Positions 1 through 8,591 of a stretch of DNA of 54,373 bases are shown here, one piece after another; within the stretch, counting starts at the first letter, position 1; the number at the start of each line of letters is the position of its first letter. Location of the stretch: NCBI GenBank assembly GCA_024742575.1, contig JANSYF010000002.1, forward strand, positions 81,352 through 135,724. Direction: 5' to 3'. Below the pieces are notes generated by a model that did no database searches, was not told the origin of the DNA, and saw nothing but the letters and a program-made list of their open reading frames with translations. The position numbers and the translations under genes were made by a program. Source of the DNA: Paracoccaceae bacterium (GTDB lineage: Bacteria > Pseudomonadota > Alphaproteobacteria > Rhodobacterales > Rhodobacteraceae).

Positions 1-2538
1 TTCGAAGACGGCAAGACCGTAAGCGTGGATGACATCAAGGCATTTGGCACATGGGGCGAAAACGGCGGCAAAAACCCGCGCGAGATTGCCTATCGTCCGG
101 CGCGCGTGTTGATGCAGGACTTCACCGGCGTTCCGGCGGTTGTTGACCTTGCCGCGATGCGCGACGGGATCGTGGCGCTGGGTGGTGATCCGGAAAAGAT
201 CAACCCGCTGAACCCGGTTGATCTGGTCATCGACCACTCGGTCATGATCGACGAATTCGGCAACCCGCGCGCGTTCCAGATGAACGTCGACCGCGAATAC
301 GAACGCAACATGGAGCGTTACACCTTCCTCAAGTGGGGCCAGAACGCGTTTAACAACTTCCGCGTTGTGCCGCCGGGAACCGGTATCTGCCACCAAGTGA
401 ACCTTGAATACCTTGCACAGACCGTCTGGACCGATGCGGACCAGAGCGGCGAGCAAGTCGCCTACCCCGACACACTTGTCGGCACCGACAGCCACACAAC
501 CATGGTCAACGGCGCTGCCGTTCTCGGCTGGGGCGTTGGCGGGATCGAAGCCGAGGCCGCAATGCTGGGTCAGCCGATTTCGATGCTCATTCCCGAAGTT
601 GTCGGTTTTGAACTAACCGGCGCTATGATGGAAGGTACCACTGGTACCGACCTTGTTCTGAAGGTTGTGGAAATGCTGCGCGAACGCGGCGTGGTTGGGA
701 AATTCGTTGAATTCTACGGCGCGGGCCTTGATACCCTGCCGCTGGCAGACCGCGCGACGATCGCCAATATGGCGCCCGAATACGGCGCAACCTGCGGCTT
801 CTTCCCGATCGACAATGAAACGCTGCGCTATCTCAAAACCACCGGTCGTGACATGGACCGGATCGCGCTGGTCGAAGCCTATGCCAAAGAAAACGGATTC
901 TGGCGCGATGCGGATTATGCGCCGGTCTATACCGACACGCTGCACCTCGATATGGGCACCATCGTTCCGGCGATTTCCGGCCCCAAGCGTCCACAGGATT
1001 ACGTCGCACTAACCAGTGCCAAAGCGGCGTTTGCCAAGGAAATGGAACAGACGTTCAAGCGTCCAATGGGTAAAAAGATCCCGGTTGCTGGCGAAGATTA
1101 TTCTATGGAATCCGGCAAGGTGGTGATTGCGTCGATCACATCCTGCACCAACACCTCGAACCCATATGTGATGATCGGTGCGGGCCTTGTGGCGCGCAAA
1201 GCCCGCGCGCTGGGTCTGGATCGCAAACCTTGGGTCAAAACTTCGCTCGCACCGGGTTCTCAGGTTGTGTCGGCCTATCTGGAAGCAGCAGAACTGCAAG
1301 ATGATCTAGACGCGATCGGCTTCAACCTTGTTGGCTACGGCTGCACCACCTGCATCGGTAACTCTGGCCCGTTGCAGAAAGAAATCTCGGCTGCGATTTC
1401 CGAAGGCGACCTTGTGGCAACTGCCGTCTTGTCGGGCAACCGGAACTTCGAAGGCCGAATTTCCCCAGATGTCCGCGCCAACTACCTCGCATCTCCGCCG
1501 CTTGTTGTGGCCTATGCGCTGGCGGGCACACTTAACATTGATCTGACGTCCGAACCTTTGGGCACGGACAAAGACGGCAATGACGTCTTCCTCAAAGACA
1601 TTTGGCCCACCACACAGGAAGTGGCAGAACTGGTCGAACAAACGGTCACGCGCGAAGCGTTCCAGACCAAATATGCCGATGTCTTCAAAGGCGATGAAAA
1701 GTGGCAGAGCGTCGAAACCACCGACGAGATGACCTACGATTGGCCCCCGACATCGACCTATGTTCAGAATCCGCCCTACTTCCAGGGCATCACAATGGCG
1801 ACCAAGAAAATCGAGAATATCGAGGGTGCCAAAGTACTTGCTCTGCTGGGTGACATGATAACCACCGACCACATCTCGCCAGCCGGGTCCTTCAAGGAAA
1901 CCACACCCGCCGGTCAGTACCTGATCGAACGTCAGGTCAGCCCGCGCGAATTCAACTCGTACGGGTCACGCCGTGGCAACCACGAGATCATGATGCGCGG
2001 CACCTTTGCCAATATCCGCATCAAGAACGAGATGCTGGATGGCGTTGAAGGCGGCTATACCAAAGGCCCGGATGGAGAGCACACGTCTATCTTTGATGCC
2101 GCGATGGCCTATCAAGAGGCGGGCGTTCCGCTGGTGATCTTCGGTGGCGAACAGTACGGCGCGGGTTCCAGCCGTGACTGGGCGGCCAAGGGTACGGCGC
2201 TGCTTGGCGTCAAGGCCGTGATCGCGGAAAGCTTTGAACGTATCCACCGCTCCAACCTTGTTGGGATGGGTGTGATCCCGTTCGAATTCACAGGTGGCGA
2301 CACCCGCAAATCGCTGGGTCTGAGCGGTGAAGAAACCGTCGCGATCCACGGGCTTGATACAATCACGCCTCTAGCTGAGGTGCCCTGCACCATCACCTAT
2401 GCGGATGGCACCGAGAAAACGATCACTCTCAAATGCCGGATCGACACCGGAATCGAGATTGAATACATCGAAAACGGTGGCGTTCTGCATTACGTTCTGC
2501 GTGACCTAGCAAGCCGCGACGCGGTGGCTGCCGAGTAA
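1..2538 (+). CDS. acnA: Aconitate hydratase A (5' end missing)
   Basis: TCA-cycle aconitase converting citrate to isocitrate in the cytoplasm. The frame is open to base 1 ([15 protein letters not shown]...), so the first 50-60 codons lie outside the window; the GTG at 25 is internal. Visible are the two [4Fe-4S] cysteine segments, SCTNTSNPY near 1141 and [12 protein letters not shown] near 1336, and the C-terminal swivel domain with [12 protein letters not shown] and [15 protein letters not shown]. The 846 codons present plus the missing head fit the roughly 890-residue AcnA/IRP family rather than AcnB. It is followed by a strong hairpin terminator and a gene on the opposite strand, so it probably ends its own transcript. 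Identification is secure. Confidence 0.97.
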   Translation, partial: FEDGKTVSVDDIKAFGTWGENGGKNPREIAYRPARVLMQDFTGVPAVVDLAAMRDGIVALGGDPEKINPLNPVDLVIDHSVMIDEFGNPRAFQMNVDREYERNMERYTFLKWGQNAFNNFRVVPPGTGICHQVNLEYLAQTVWTDADQSGEQVAYPDTLVGTDSHTTMVNGAAVLGWGVGGIEAEAAMLGQPISMLIPEVVGFELTGAMMEGTTGTDLVLKVVEMLRERGVVGKFVEFYGAGLDTLPLADRATIANMAPEYGATCGFFPIDNETLRYLKTTGRDMDRIALVEAYAKENGFWRDADYAPVYTDTLHLDMGTIVPAISGPKRPQDYVALTSAKAAFAKEMEQTFKRPMGKKIPVAGEDYSMESGKVVIASITSCTNTSNPYVMIGAGLVARKARALGLDRKPWVKTSLAPGSQVVSAYLEAAELQDDLDAIGFNLVGYGCTTCIGNSGPLQKEISAAISEGDLVATAVLSGNRNFEGRISPDVRANYLASPPLVVAYALAGTLNIDLTSEPLGTDKDGNDVFLKDIWPTTQEVAELVEQTVTREAFQTKYADVFKGDEKWQSVETTDEMTYDWPPTSTYVQNPPYFQGITMATKKIENIEGAKVLALLGDMITTDHISPAGSFKETTPAGQYLIERQVSPREFNSYGSRRGNHEIMMRGTFANIRIKNEMLDGVEGGYTKGPDGEHTSIFDAAMAYQEAGVPLVIFGGEQYGAGSSRDWAAKGTALLGVKAVIAESFERIHRSNLVGMGVIPFEFTGGDTRKSLGLSGEETVAIHGLDTITPLAEVPCTITYADGTEKTITLKCRIDTGIEIEYIENGGVLHYVLRDLASRDAVAAE

Positions 2539-2572
2539 CGCTTGACCCTTTGGGTCGACCGACATGAACAAC

Positions 2573-2601
2573 AAAACGGCGCGCCAATGGCGCGCCGTTT
2601 T
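2573..2601 (+). terminator. Rho-independent terminator after acnA, probably bidirectional
   Basis: A perfect 13-bp inverted repeat (AAAACGGCGCGCC, loop AAT, GGCGCGCCGTTTT) ends in a run of T. Its A/T flanks make it usable from both sides, so it can also stop the minus-strand gene whose stop codon is at 2627. Confidence 0.9.
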
Positions 2602-2626
2602 TACGTAAATGCTGCGTTTCAGAACC

Positions 2627-3169
2627 TTAGTCCGGAACCGGAATGCAAGCACCACCTTCGACCTGCAGAGATGGGTTTTGGCCCCGCCAGCTGATTTCTC
2701 CATCAGGCCCGAAGCACAAAATTTCCCCTTCAAAACTGGTCATCATGTCATAGGGGACATCGCTGGCGCGATCGCATTGTTTTTCTGTCGGAGCCACCAC
2801 GTAGCCGCCGATGCCGATGGCCATGGCAGCACAAAAAACCTGACCTGTATGCCCTTTGGCCACCAAACAATCCGGTAGCCAGATTTTTTGAACCAGACCG
2901 CCCAACTGATTGAACAGATACACGTTTTCCACAGATAATCCTTGGCCAAGCTGCAAACGACCGGCGGTTCCATGGCAGCTCAGAACAAGGTTCTTAAGTC
3001 GCCCCCCACGTGCGCTGCGGGCGACTTCTCCGATCCAATCAACAATGTGTTCCGGCGACTCCGTCGTGGCGATATCCCACGTGTTCCACATCTGGAATCG
3101 ACGGGATCGCGTACCATTACTGACGCGAGGGTCGTTTACGGCCATATTGGGCCTGGACAAACGGTACAC
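2627..3169 (-). CDS. Caspase/DUF4347-like protein with a His-Cys pair
   Basis: A 180-residue protein of uncertain function. The GTG at 3169 is chosen because GGAGGA sits six bases ahead of it; an upstream TTG at 3187 would place that site inside the gene. The centre reads NLVLSCHGTAG, then about 40 residues later WLPDCLVAKGHTGQVFCAAMA and GGYVVAPTE. A strand ending in HG, then a strand ending in Cys, then a helix and a V-x-A-P/S-T strand is the layout of clan CD (caspase, CHAT, DUF4347) domains, with His and Cys as the dyad. No signal peptide or transmembrane segment is seen. The gene stands alone between acnA and the ccm run. The fold assignment is inferred from pattern; a plain hypothetical protein is the fallback. 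Confidence 0.6.
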   Translation of the reverse strand: MYRLSRPNMAVNDPRVSNGTRSRRFQMWNTWDIATTESPEHIVDWIGEVARSARGGRLKNLVLSCHGTAGRLQLGQGLSVENVYLFNQLGGLVQKIWLPDCLVAKGHTGQVFCAAMAIGIGGYVVAPTEKQCDRASDVPYDMMTSFEGEILCFGPDGEISWRGQNPSLQVEGGACIPVPD

Positions 3170-3510
3170 AATAAATCCTCCAAGCAATACTCGAACAAAT
3201 ATTCTGCATCATAACCCAGCCACCCTTTCAGGTCGACACACGGCGAATGCCGATCGGCCAAATGGGAAAAGCAACATCGATAATTCGATATCCGAATTCA
3301 TCCTGTCTAGCCCCGGTGAAGAGTCTGTCGCCCAAAATTCTCTTGAAACTGCCAAAAGTCTAAGCAATTTCTTGCCATAGCCGTTTAAAAAATGAAAAAA
3401 ATATTCAAAATTTGGCACAAGTTGTCGCATGTGACAGCTTGGACCCTACAAATTCCTCGAGAATGTCCCACTTACCTACCACACAGGCACAGAATTCGAC
3501 GAGTCACACC
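3170..3510. other. Intergenic stretch without a recognisable gene
   Basis: About 340 bases that are clearly more AT-rich than their surroundings, with A-runs around 3386-3405. It holds the upstream region of the minus-strand caspase-like gene. An imperfect inverted repeat TGTCGCATGTGACA (3423-3436) could be a protein-binding site for the short reading frame at 3511. I see no coding potential or RNA gene. Confidence 0.5.
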
Positions 3511-3609
3511 ATGAAGCTTTTAACAATCATTCAGACTGCAGCCTTGCTTCTGATCGCAGGCGCAAGCGTGTTCGCCGGTATCCCCGACGCGACACCATCT
3601 GTCTTTTAG
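3511..3609 (+). CDS. Possible 32-residue secreted or membrane peptide
   Basis: A short frame from ATG 3511 encodes MKLLTIIQTAALLLIAGASV followed by FAGIPDATPSVF. It looks like a bacterial signal peptide (Lys, then a hydrophobic core, then small residues AGASVFAG) with only a short tail. It ends seven bases before the stop of ccmG, which converges on it. There is no convincing Shine-Dalgarno sequence, so translation is doubtful. The hydrophobic pattern in an otherwise AT-rich gap is the only support. Confidence 0.3.
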   Translation: MKLLTIIQTAALLLIAGASVFAGIPDATPSVF

Positions 3610-3615
3610 TAAACC

Positions 3616-4155
3616 TTAGTCAGCCAGCGCGCTTTCCAGCGCTGGGACAAATCGCTGTTCATAGTCTGACCCGACCAAAGGTCCGGCAAAGCGAAACAGC
3701 ACTGTCCCATCCCCATCAACGATAAACGTCTCGGGCGGTGCCGTCACACCCCAATCGATGGACGTGCGCCCAGCAGGATCAAACGGCACGGCCGCAAACG
3801 GATTGCCGTCTTCCCTGAGGTATTGGCTCGCGTTGCGTTCCTGATCGCGAATGTTGACGCCAATAATCTGCATGCCTTCGGACTGCATTTCCAAAAGCCT
3901 AGGATGTTCGACCCGACATGGCGGGCACCAGCTGGCCCAGAAATTCACCAATGTCACCTCACCCGAGGTGAGCATTTCAGGTTTGAACGCTTCGTACCCT
4001 GTCAGAGCCAGCTCAGTGATCGGTGGCGCAGGTTGTCCAACGCGGGTCGATGGCAAGCCCTGCGGATCTTCGCGAAACATACCGACATAAGCCAATACGG
4101 CAAACGCACCAAAGATCACTGGAGGTAGCAGCATGAGCGGAGAAATTTTCGCCAT
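3616..4155 (-). CDS. ccmG: Cytochrome c maturation thiol-disulfide oxidoreductase CcmG/DsbE
   Basis: A membrane-anchored periplasmic thioredoxin-like protein that keeps apocytochrome c cysteines reduced for haem ligation. The 179-residue product starts MAKISPLMLLPP with a single N-terminal membrane anchor. It carries the active-site WASWCPPCRVEHP and the cis-proline region GVTAPPETFIVDGDG typical of CcmG. The frame stays open upstream to 4401 but runs through ccmD and ccmC, so ATG 4155 is the natural start. That ATG shares one base with the ccmD stop (TGATG), implying translational coupling at the end of the ccmABCDG run. It is the counterpart of helX in Rhodobacter capsulatus. Confidence 0.95.
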   Translation of the reverse strand: MAKISPLMLLPPVIFGAFAVLAYVGMFREDPQGLPSTRVGQPAPPITELALTGYEAFKPEMLTSGEVTLVNFWASWCPPCRVEHPRLLEMQSEGMQIIGVNIRDQERNASQYLREDGNPFAAVPFDPAGRTSIDWGVTAPPETFIVDGDGTVLFRFAGPLVGSDYEQRFVPALESALAD

Positions 4156-4304
4156 CAGTCGCGCGCTCGATTTTCGATCTCTTCCAGATTCGCCCGAACT
4201 TTGCGGGCGCGGCGGAAGCTGACCAGCACGATCACCGACAGCAGCACGATGGTCACCCCATACGAGCTGAGCACCGCAAATGCGTATTTCCCAAGCTCGG
4301 GCAT
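4155..4304 (-). CDS. ccmD: Haem exporter protein CcmD
   Basis: A 49-residue single-span membrane protein: MPELGKYAFAVLSSYGVT, a hydrophobic helix (IVLLSVIVLVSF), then a basic and acidic tail RRARKVRANLEEIENRARD. This is the CcmD layout (Y-x-x-Y...helix...R-x-x-K/R). CcmD helps release the CcmE-haem complex from the CcmABC transporter. Its start overlaps the ccmC stop (TAATG) and its stop overlaps the ccmG start (TGATG), so it is tightly coupled between both. Position, length and charge pattern together make the call firm. Confidence 0.92.
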   Translation of the reverse strand: MPELGKYAFAVLSSYGVTIVLLSVIVLVSFRRARKVRANLEEIENRARD

Positions 4305-5032
4305 TATGCCTGTCCCTCACGTGCCAACAGCGCCCGTGTGCGGCGCGCACGTATTTCGGTCTGCGTCCGCAGGAACACCAGCGCGACGAAAAGCAGCACA
4401 AACCCAGCGATACAGAAAAGTAGCGGGAACCAGAACACGTCCGAGATATTCTCTTCTTTATCGAGGCTCAATGTTGCGCCCTGATGCAGGCCTTGGTTCC
4501 AGAAATTCACCGCATAGCGGCTGAGGATCGCAAAGACCGACCCAACCAGACAGAGGATCGAGGTCAGGTCTGCCGCTGTATCGTCATTTTCGATCGCTTC
4601 CCAAAGCGCCATGTACCCAAGGTAAAACAGAAACAGGATCAGGAACGACGTCAGACGCGGATCCCACGCCCACCATGTGCCCCACATCGGCTGGCCCCAA
4701 AACGCACCCGTCGCCAGCGCAATCAAAGTCATTACAGCCCCCACCGGTGCCGCGGCGCGTGCTGCCAGCGCCGACACATGATGCCTGCGAACAATCCAGA
4801 TCAAGGACGCCACCAGCATCATCAGCCACGCATTGATCGCCATCAATGCAGAGGGCACGTGGATGTAGATGATCTTGACGGTCGAGCCCTGTCGGAAATC
4901 GTCAGGTGTAAAGAAAAAGCCCCAGACCAGACCGGTCACAAGACAGATACCCGTCAATGCCCATACCCATGGCAACACCTTGTCGGTGGTGCGGATGAAC
5001 TTCACAGGATTTGCGTATTCCCACAATGACAT
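4304..5032 (-). CDS. ccmC: Haem transporter subunit CcmC
   Basis: An integral membrane haem-handling protein (242 residues, six predicted helices) that loads haem onto CcmE in the periplasm. The tryptophan-rich WWD-domain signature GTWWAWDPRLTS lies near residue 121, and histidines in IYIHVPSALMAIN (near residue 58) and RYAVNFWNQGLHQG (near residue 181) fit the two axial haem ligands. It lies 58 bases downstream of ccmB and overlaps ccmD by one base. Confidence 0.96.
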   Translation of the reverse strand: MSLWEYANPVKFIRTTDKVLPWVWALTGICLVTGLVWGFFFTPDDFRQGSTVKIIYIHVPSALMAINAWLMMLVASLIWIVRRHHVSALAARAAAPVGAVMTLIALATGAFWGQPMWGTWWAWDPRLTSFLILFLFYLGYMALWEAIENDDTAADLTSILCLVGSVFAILSRYAVNFWNQGLHQGATLSLDKEENISDVFWFPLLFCIAGFVLLFVALVFLRTQTEIRARRTRALLAREGQA

Positions 5033-5090
5033 GGTTTTGACGTAGGCGGTTTTTCGGCCGCCTTCAATTCAAAAAACCGCATGGGACGTG

Positions 5091-5747
5091 TTACCGCAGA
5101 TTGATCCGCAGCACCGCGGCGCTGGCAAAGGGTAAAAGCGCGATCACGCCAAAGCTGATCCCCGCCAAAAGCAGAAGCGGCGCCTGCACTGTCAGCCCCT
5201 CTGCCCCGCGCCGCGCCACCTCGGCCCCGAAGATCAGCGTCGGCACATAAAGCGGCAGCACGAGCAGCGACATAAGCAATCCGCCACGTTTGATTCCCAC
5301 GGTGAGCGCCGCGCCAAACGTGCCAATAACGCTAAGCGCCGGGGTGCCCACCGCAAGGCTGATCACGACCCACTGATAGGCCGGGATTGGCAGACTTAGC
5401 AGCACACCCAAAACAGGTGCGGCCAGCACCAAAGGCAGGCCCGTGGTGATCCAATGCGCCAGTGCCTTGACCGACACGATCCCTTCCATCGGCAAAGGGG
5501 CCGTTGCCAGCAGGTCGAGCGATCCGTCTTCCCAGTCCAACGCAAAGATGCGGTCAAGCGACAGGAGACAGGCCAATAGCGCGCCGATCCACAGGACGCC
5601 GGGTGCAATGCGCGACAGAAGCTCCGTTTGAGGGCCAACACCGAAGGGCACGAGAACGGTGACGATCAAAAAGAAAGAAAGGCCAAGGCCAAAACCGCCG
5701 CCAGCGCGGATCGCCAACATCAGGTCACGGGTGAGCAATGCCTTCAC
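5091..5747 (-). CDS. ccmB: Haem exporter ABC permease CcmB
   Basis: A 218-residue membrane subunit of the CcmAB ABC transporter that works with CcmC and CcmD in making holo-CcmE. It starts [18 protein letters not shown] and contains the conserved cytoplasmic segment [22 protein letters not shown] (near residue 65), typical of CcmB, followed by five or six hydrophobic helices. The start codon overlaps the ccmA stop (ATGA), a sign of coupled translation. Confidence 0.95.
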   Translation of the reverse strand: MKALLTRDLMLAIRAGGGFGLGLSFFLIVTVLVPFGVGPQTELLSRIAPGVLWIGALLACLLSLDRIFALDWEDGSLDLLATAPLPMEGIVSVKALAHWITTGLPLVLAAPVLGVLLSLPIPAYQWVVISLAVGTPALSVIGTFGAALTVGIKRGGLLMSLLVLPLYVPTLIFGAEVARRGAEGLTVQAPLLLLAGISFGVIALLPFASAAVLRINLR

Positions 5748-6358
5748 AGAAACGCCTCGTCCATCTGACGCGTGCGCGGGGCCGCCTTGAATGGTGTCAG
5801 GTCCAGAACCCGCGCCTCGGTCAACCCAAGGTCGATATGCGTGGCCATCAATGCGCTGCCACCGCCTTTCAGATGCATGCGCACGGCATCGGCGAACAAC
5901 GCGACAGAGGTCACATCAAGCGACACAGTCGGTTCATCCAGAATCCAGATTGGGCGTCCGGTCACCATCAACCGCGCAAGGCCAAGGCGGCGTTTCTGCC
6001 CGGCTGACAACGTGCCCGCCATACGATTGCGCAGGTCGGTCAGGTCAAAAGCCACCAGCGCCGGTTCGATGTCCGACAGACCAAACACCGAGGCCCAGAA
6101 TTTCAGGTTTTCGGTGACGCTTAACATCGCCTTAAGACCATCGGAATGGGCAGCATAGGCAATCTGATCCTCTGCTCCGGTCACGGTCCCGGTTTCGGGC
6201 GGCTGCAAACCAGCGACGCTGCGCAAAAGGGTTGTCTTGCCGACGCCGTTGGGACCGCGCAGCACCAAAGCCTCACCCGGAGAAAGGTCAAAGGACACCC
6301 CTTCGAGGATCGCAAGACCCCCGCGGGTCACAGCCAGATCGCGTACAGACAACACCAT
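5744..6358 (-). CDS. ccmA: Haem exporter ATP-binding protein CcmA
   Basis: The cytoplasmic ATPase of the CcmABCD complex, 204 residues. Walker A is [11 protein letters not shown] near residue 35, the ABC signature is [14 protein letters not shown] near residue 117, and Walker B is [12 protein letters not shown] near residue 138. CcmA ATP hydrolysis releases holo-CcmE from CcmCD. It is the first ccm gene in the minus-strand run. The 136 bases upstream, up to the Mth938-like gene, hold no gene and may carry a promoter. CcmE, CcmF and CcmH are not in the window. Confidence 0.96.
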   Translation of the reverse strand: MVLSVRDLAVTRGGLAILEGVSFDLSPGEALVLRGPNGVGKTTLLRSVAGLQPPETGTVTGAEDQIAYAAHSDGLKAMLSVTENLKFWASVFGLSDIEPALVAFDLTDLRNRMAGTLSAGQKRRLGLARLMVTGRPIWILDEPTVSLDVTSVALFADAVRMHLKGGGSALMATHIDLGLTEARVLDLTPFKAAPRTRQMDEAFL

Positions 6359-6494
6359 GGCTTTGGCTTAGACCAAGCCCGACGCAGGCAAAAGCGCGAA
6401 AGTGTCGCTTTTCGAGGATCGCAGCGCACTTGAAGAGATGCGGTGCCAGTCCGTGTGGCCTTCCTTCGGCGGACGGCCATGATGCGTCGGCGCG

Positions 6495-6854
6495 TTACGC
6501 CCCAACCGGCAGCAATGCCAAGGCCACCCTGCGTCCTTCCGACAAGAGCACATTGTATGTTCGGCAAGCGGCAGGCGAGCTCATCACTTCGACACCGATG
6601 CCCCGCGATTCCAGCACATCGCGCAAAGCGGACGGGATATGGGCGATGTCCCCACCTGTCCCGATGAACAACACGTCCACCTTGCCCTCAAAGGCCAGAA
6701 GTGTGTCGGCATCCTGATAACCCGCCCAAGGTTTTGTCCCGTCCGGTCCGGTCACCAACGGGGCTGTATGCTTGGTTCCACCGATGCGGAAAAAATCCGC
6801 GCCATAGCCTTCGATCGGTTGCGCGTCAGTGTAAACGACTTCGTTCAAACGCAT
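6495..6854 (-). CDS. Mth938-like (DUF498) domain protein
   Basis: A 119-residue protein starting MRLNEVVYTDAQPIEGYG. It has the DUF498/Mth938 pattern: VDVLFIGTGGDIAHIPSALRDVLESRGIGVEVMSSPAACRTYNVLLSEGRRVALALLPV. The family is related to the mitochondrial complex I assembly factor NDUFAF3; the bacterial function is not settled. The longer frame to 6926 overlaps the preceding permease gene, so ATG 6854 is preferred. It lies between the secDF and ccm genes, where Rhodobacter capsulatus has a similar-sized open frame. Confidence 0.9.
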   Translation of the reverse strand: MRLNEVVYTDAQPIEGYGADFFRIGGTKHTAPLVTGPDGTKPWAGYQDADTLLAFEGKVDVLFIGTGGDIAHIPSALRDVLESRGIGVEVMSSPAACRTYNVLLSEGRRVALALLPVGA

Positions 6855-6870
6855 GCAAAACCCCTTCTTG

Positions 6871-7635
6871 TTACATCTGGTCCCAGATAGGCACACCAGC
6901 CAGCGTGGCAAGGCCGATGATGGCATAAGCGACGATGCGGTAAAACCGCTCCCGCTCCGGTCTGAAAAGCGCCTGACCGATCAGTGCGCCAACACCATAC
7001 GGCACGAGCAAGACTGCACCGAGGGCCACCGCCTGCACCGTCAACACACCCTGTGCCGCCATCAAAGGCAGTACCAACAGGCTGGTCACCGTTAAGAACA
7101 CCACCGTGGTTGCCCGCGTGGTCGAAATATTGTCACGTCCGGCCAATTGAAACAGAACCATGATGGGTCCCATCAAGCCGCTCAACCCACCGACAAACCC
7201 CGCAGCGCCACCGATTATGATCCGTGTTCCAGTGGTCGGTTCCACCTGATATCGCCAACCAGCGATTAGCGCGGCAAGCGTCACGGCGCAAAAGACCACC
7301 ACGGCCCAGCGTATCACCGTCACATCCGCCACCCGAAGCACCCAGATACCTAATGAGGCTGACACCGTCGCCGATAGGATCAGAATCGTGACCGCTTTTC
7401 GATTGACCAGCGGCAGCGCCTTCGGGAAAACCGTGACCAGCGAAGATAGGGACGATACGGAAAACGCCGCAATCGCCATCACAGGCGCGAGAAAAATCAC
7501 CGACACGGGCATATAGACCAATGCTGCGCCGAACCCGGCAAAGCCGTAAACGATACCCGCCACTACGGTGATCAGCAAAAGCCAAACAAGCCCCGGTGTC
7601 GCAACCGCGGCTTGAAGGGTTTCAAGCATCCACAT
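6871..7635 (-). CDS. TauE/SafE family sulfite-exporter-like permease
   Basis: An integral membrane protein of about 254 residues with eight or nine hydrophobic helices in two halves. The half-repeats begin AGIVYGFAGFGAALVYMP and GGAAGFVGGLSGLMGPIMVL, the hallmark of the TauE/SafE (DUF81) family, which exports sulfite, sulfoacetate or related anions. The ATGs at 7635 and 7629 both overlap the 3' end of secF, so translation is probably coupled. The substrate cannot be told from sequence. Confidence 0.88.
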   Translation of the reverse strand: MWMLETLQAAVATPGLVWLLLITVVAGIVYGFAGFGAALVYMPVSVIFLAPVMAIAAFSVSSLSSLVTVFPKALPLVNRKAVTILILSATVSASLGIWVLRVADVTVIRWAVVVFCAVTLAALIAGWRYQVEPTTGTRIIIGGAAGFVGGLSGLMGPIMVLFQLAGRDNISTTRATTVVFLTVTSLLVLPLMAAQGVLTVQAVALGAVLLVPYGVGALIGQALFRPERERFYRIVAYAIIGLATLAGVPIWDQM

Positions 7636-8590
7636 TGGCAAACTGGTTGCCAGTGGTGTCCGTCGGTTTGGTCCAGTCGCGTTTGACACCGAGCCAGAGC
7701 AGGATCGCAGAGGCTACGAAGATCGATGAGTAGGTGCCAACGATCACACCCCAGATCATCGCAAACACGAAGCCCCGGATCACATCCCCACCCAGCACGA
7801 ACAAAGCAACCAAGGCCAGCAGCGTCGTGGCCGATGTCATAAAGGTTCGGCTGAGGGTTTCGTTGATCGAAATGTTGAGAACCTCTTTGAGGTCCTTCTT
7901 TTTGTATTTGATCAGGTTTTCACGGACCCTATCAAACACAACCACCGTATCGTTCAATGAGTATCCGACGATGGTCAACAATGCCGCGATGATCGCGAGA
8001 TCGAACTTGATCTGCAGTTCTGAAAAGATGCCAATGGTCAGGATCACGTCATGCACCAGCGCAAGCACCGCCCCCAAGGCAAATTGCCACTCAAAGCGCA
8101 GCCAGATGTAAATCAGAACGGCCCCAATTGCGAGGATGACGGCAATCGCGGCTGTCTGAATCAATTCGCCTGATACCTTGGGGCCAACGGATTCCACCGA
8201 CACGAATTTGATGTCTGGACGCACCACGACCAGTGCCGCTTCGACAGCCGCAATAACTTCGGTGCTGACCGCCTCTTCGCCATCCTGCGCTTGAATACGC
8301 ACCATAGCGACGTTTTGTTCGGGTCCAAAGCTAGGATCAAAAACCTCAGAGATCGTGATGTCGCCAAGCTCCAACGTGCTGATGGCATCACGGTATACGC
8401 CAACATCTACCGGACGCGGGCTTTCCGTGCGGATCGTCGTGCCACCTCGGAAGTCGATGCCGTAATTCAGCCCCTGCACCAAGAATGACCCGAAGGAGAT
8501 CACCATCAGCACGGCAGAGATGCCAAACCACAGCTTCCAACGATTGAAGAAATCAAAATTCGTGTTCTCTTTGACCAGTCGCAAGCGCAT
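7622..8590 (-). CDS. secF: Protein translocase subunit SecF
   Basis: A membrane component of the SecDF-YajC complex that uses the proton gradient to drive late steps of Sec export. The 322-residue product begins MRLRLVKENTNFDFFNRWK. It has a first helix, a periplasmic P1 domain opened by GIDFRGGTTIR, and five further helices with the conserved YSLNDTVVVFDRVRENL. ATG 8590 is chosen over 8602 because the upstream residues overlap secD. It ends inside the start of the TauE-like gene. Confidence 0.97.
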   Translation of the reverse strand: MRLRLVKENTNFDFFNRWKLWFGISAVLMVISFGSFLVQGLNYGIDFRGGTTIRTESPRPVDVGVYRDAISTLELGDITISEVFDPSFGPEQNVAMVRIQAQDGEEAVSTEVIAAVEAALVVVRPDIKFVSVESVGPKVSGELIQTAAIAVILAIGAVLIYIWLRFEWQFALGAVLALVHDVILTIGIFSELQIKFDLAIIAALLTIVGYSLNDTVVVFDRVRENLIKYKKKDLKEVLNISINETLSRTFMTSATTLLALVALFVLGGDVIRGFVFAMIWGVIVGTYSSIFVASAILLWLGVKRDWTKPTDTTGNQFANVDA

Positions 8591-8591
8591 A

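Noticed and set aside
1306-1872. A 188-codon frame antisense to acnA
   Set aside because: It lies wholly within a highly conserved gene, and its translation shows no recognisable family; a codon-bias shadow.
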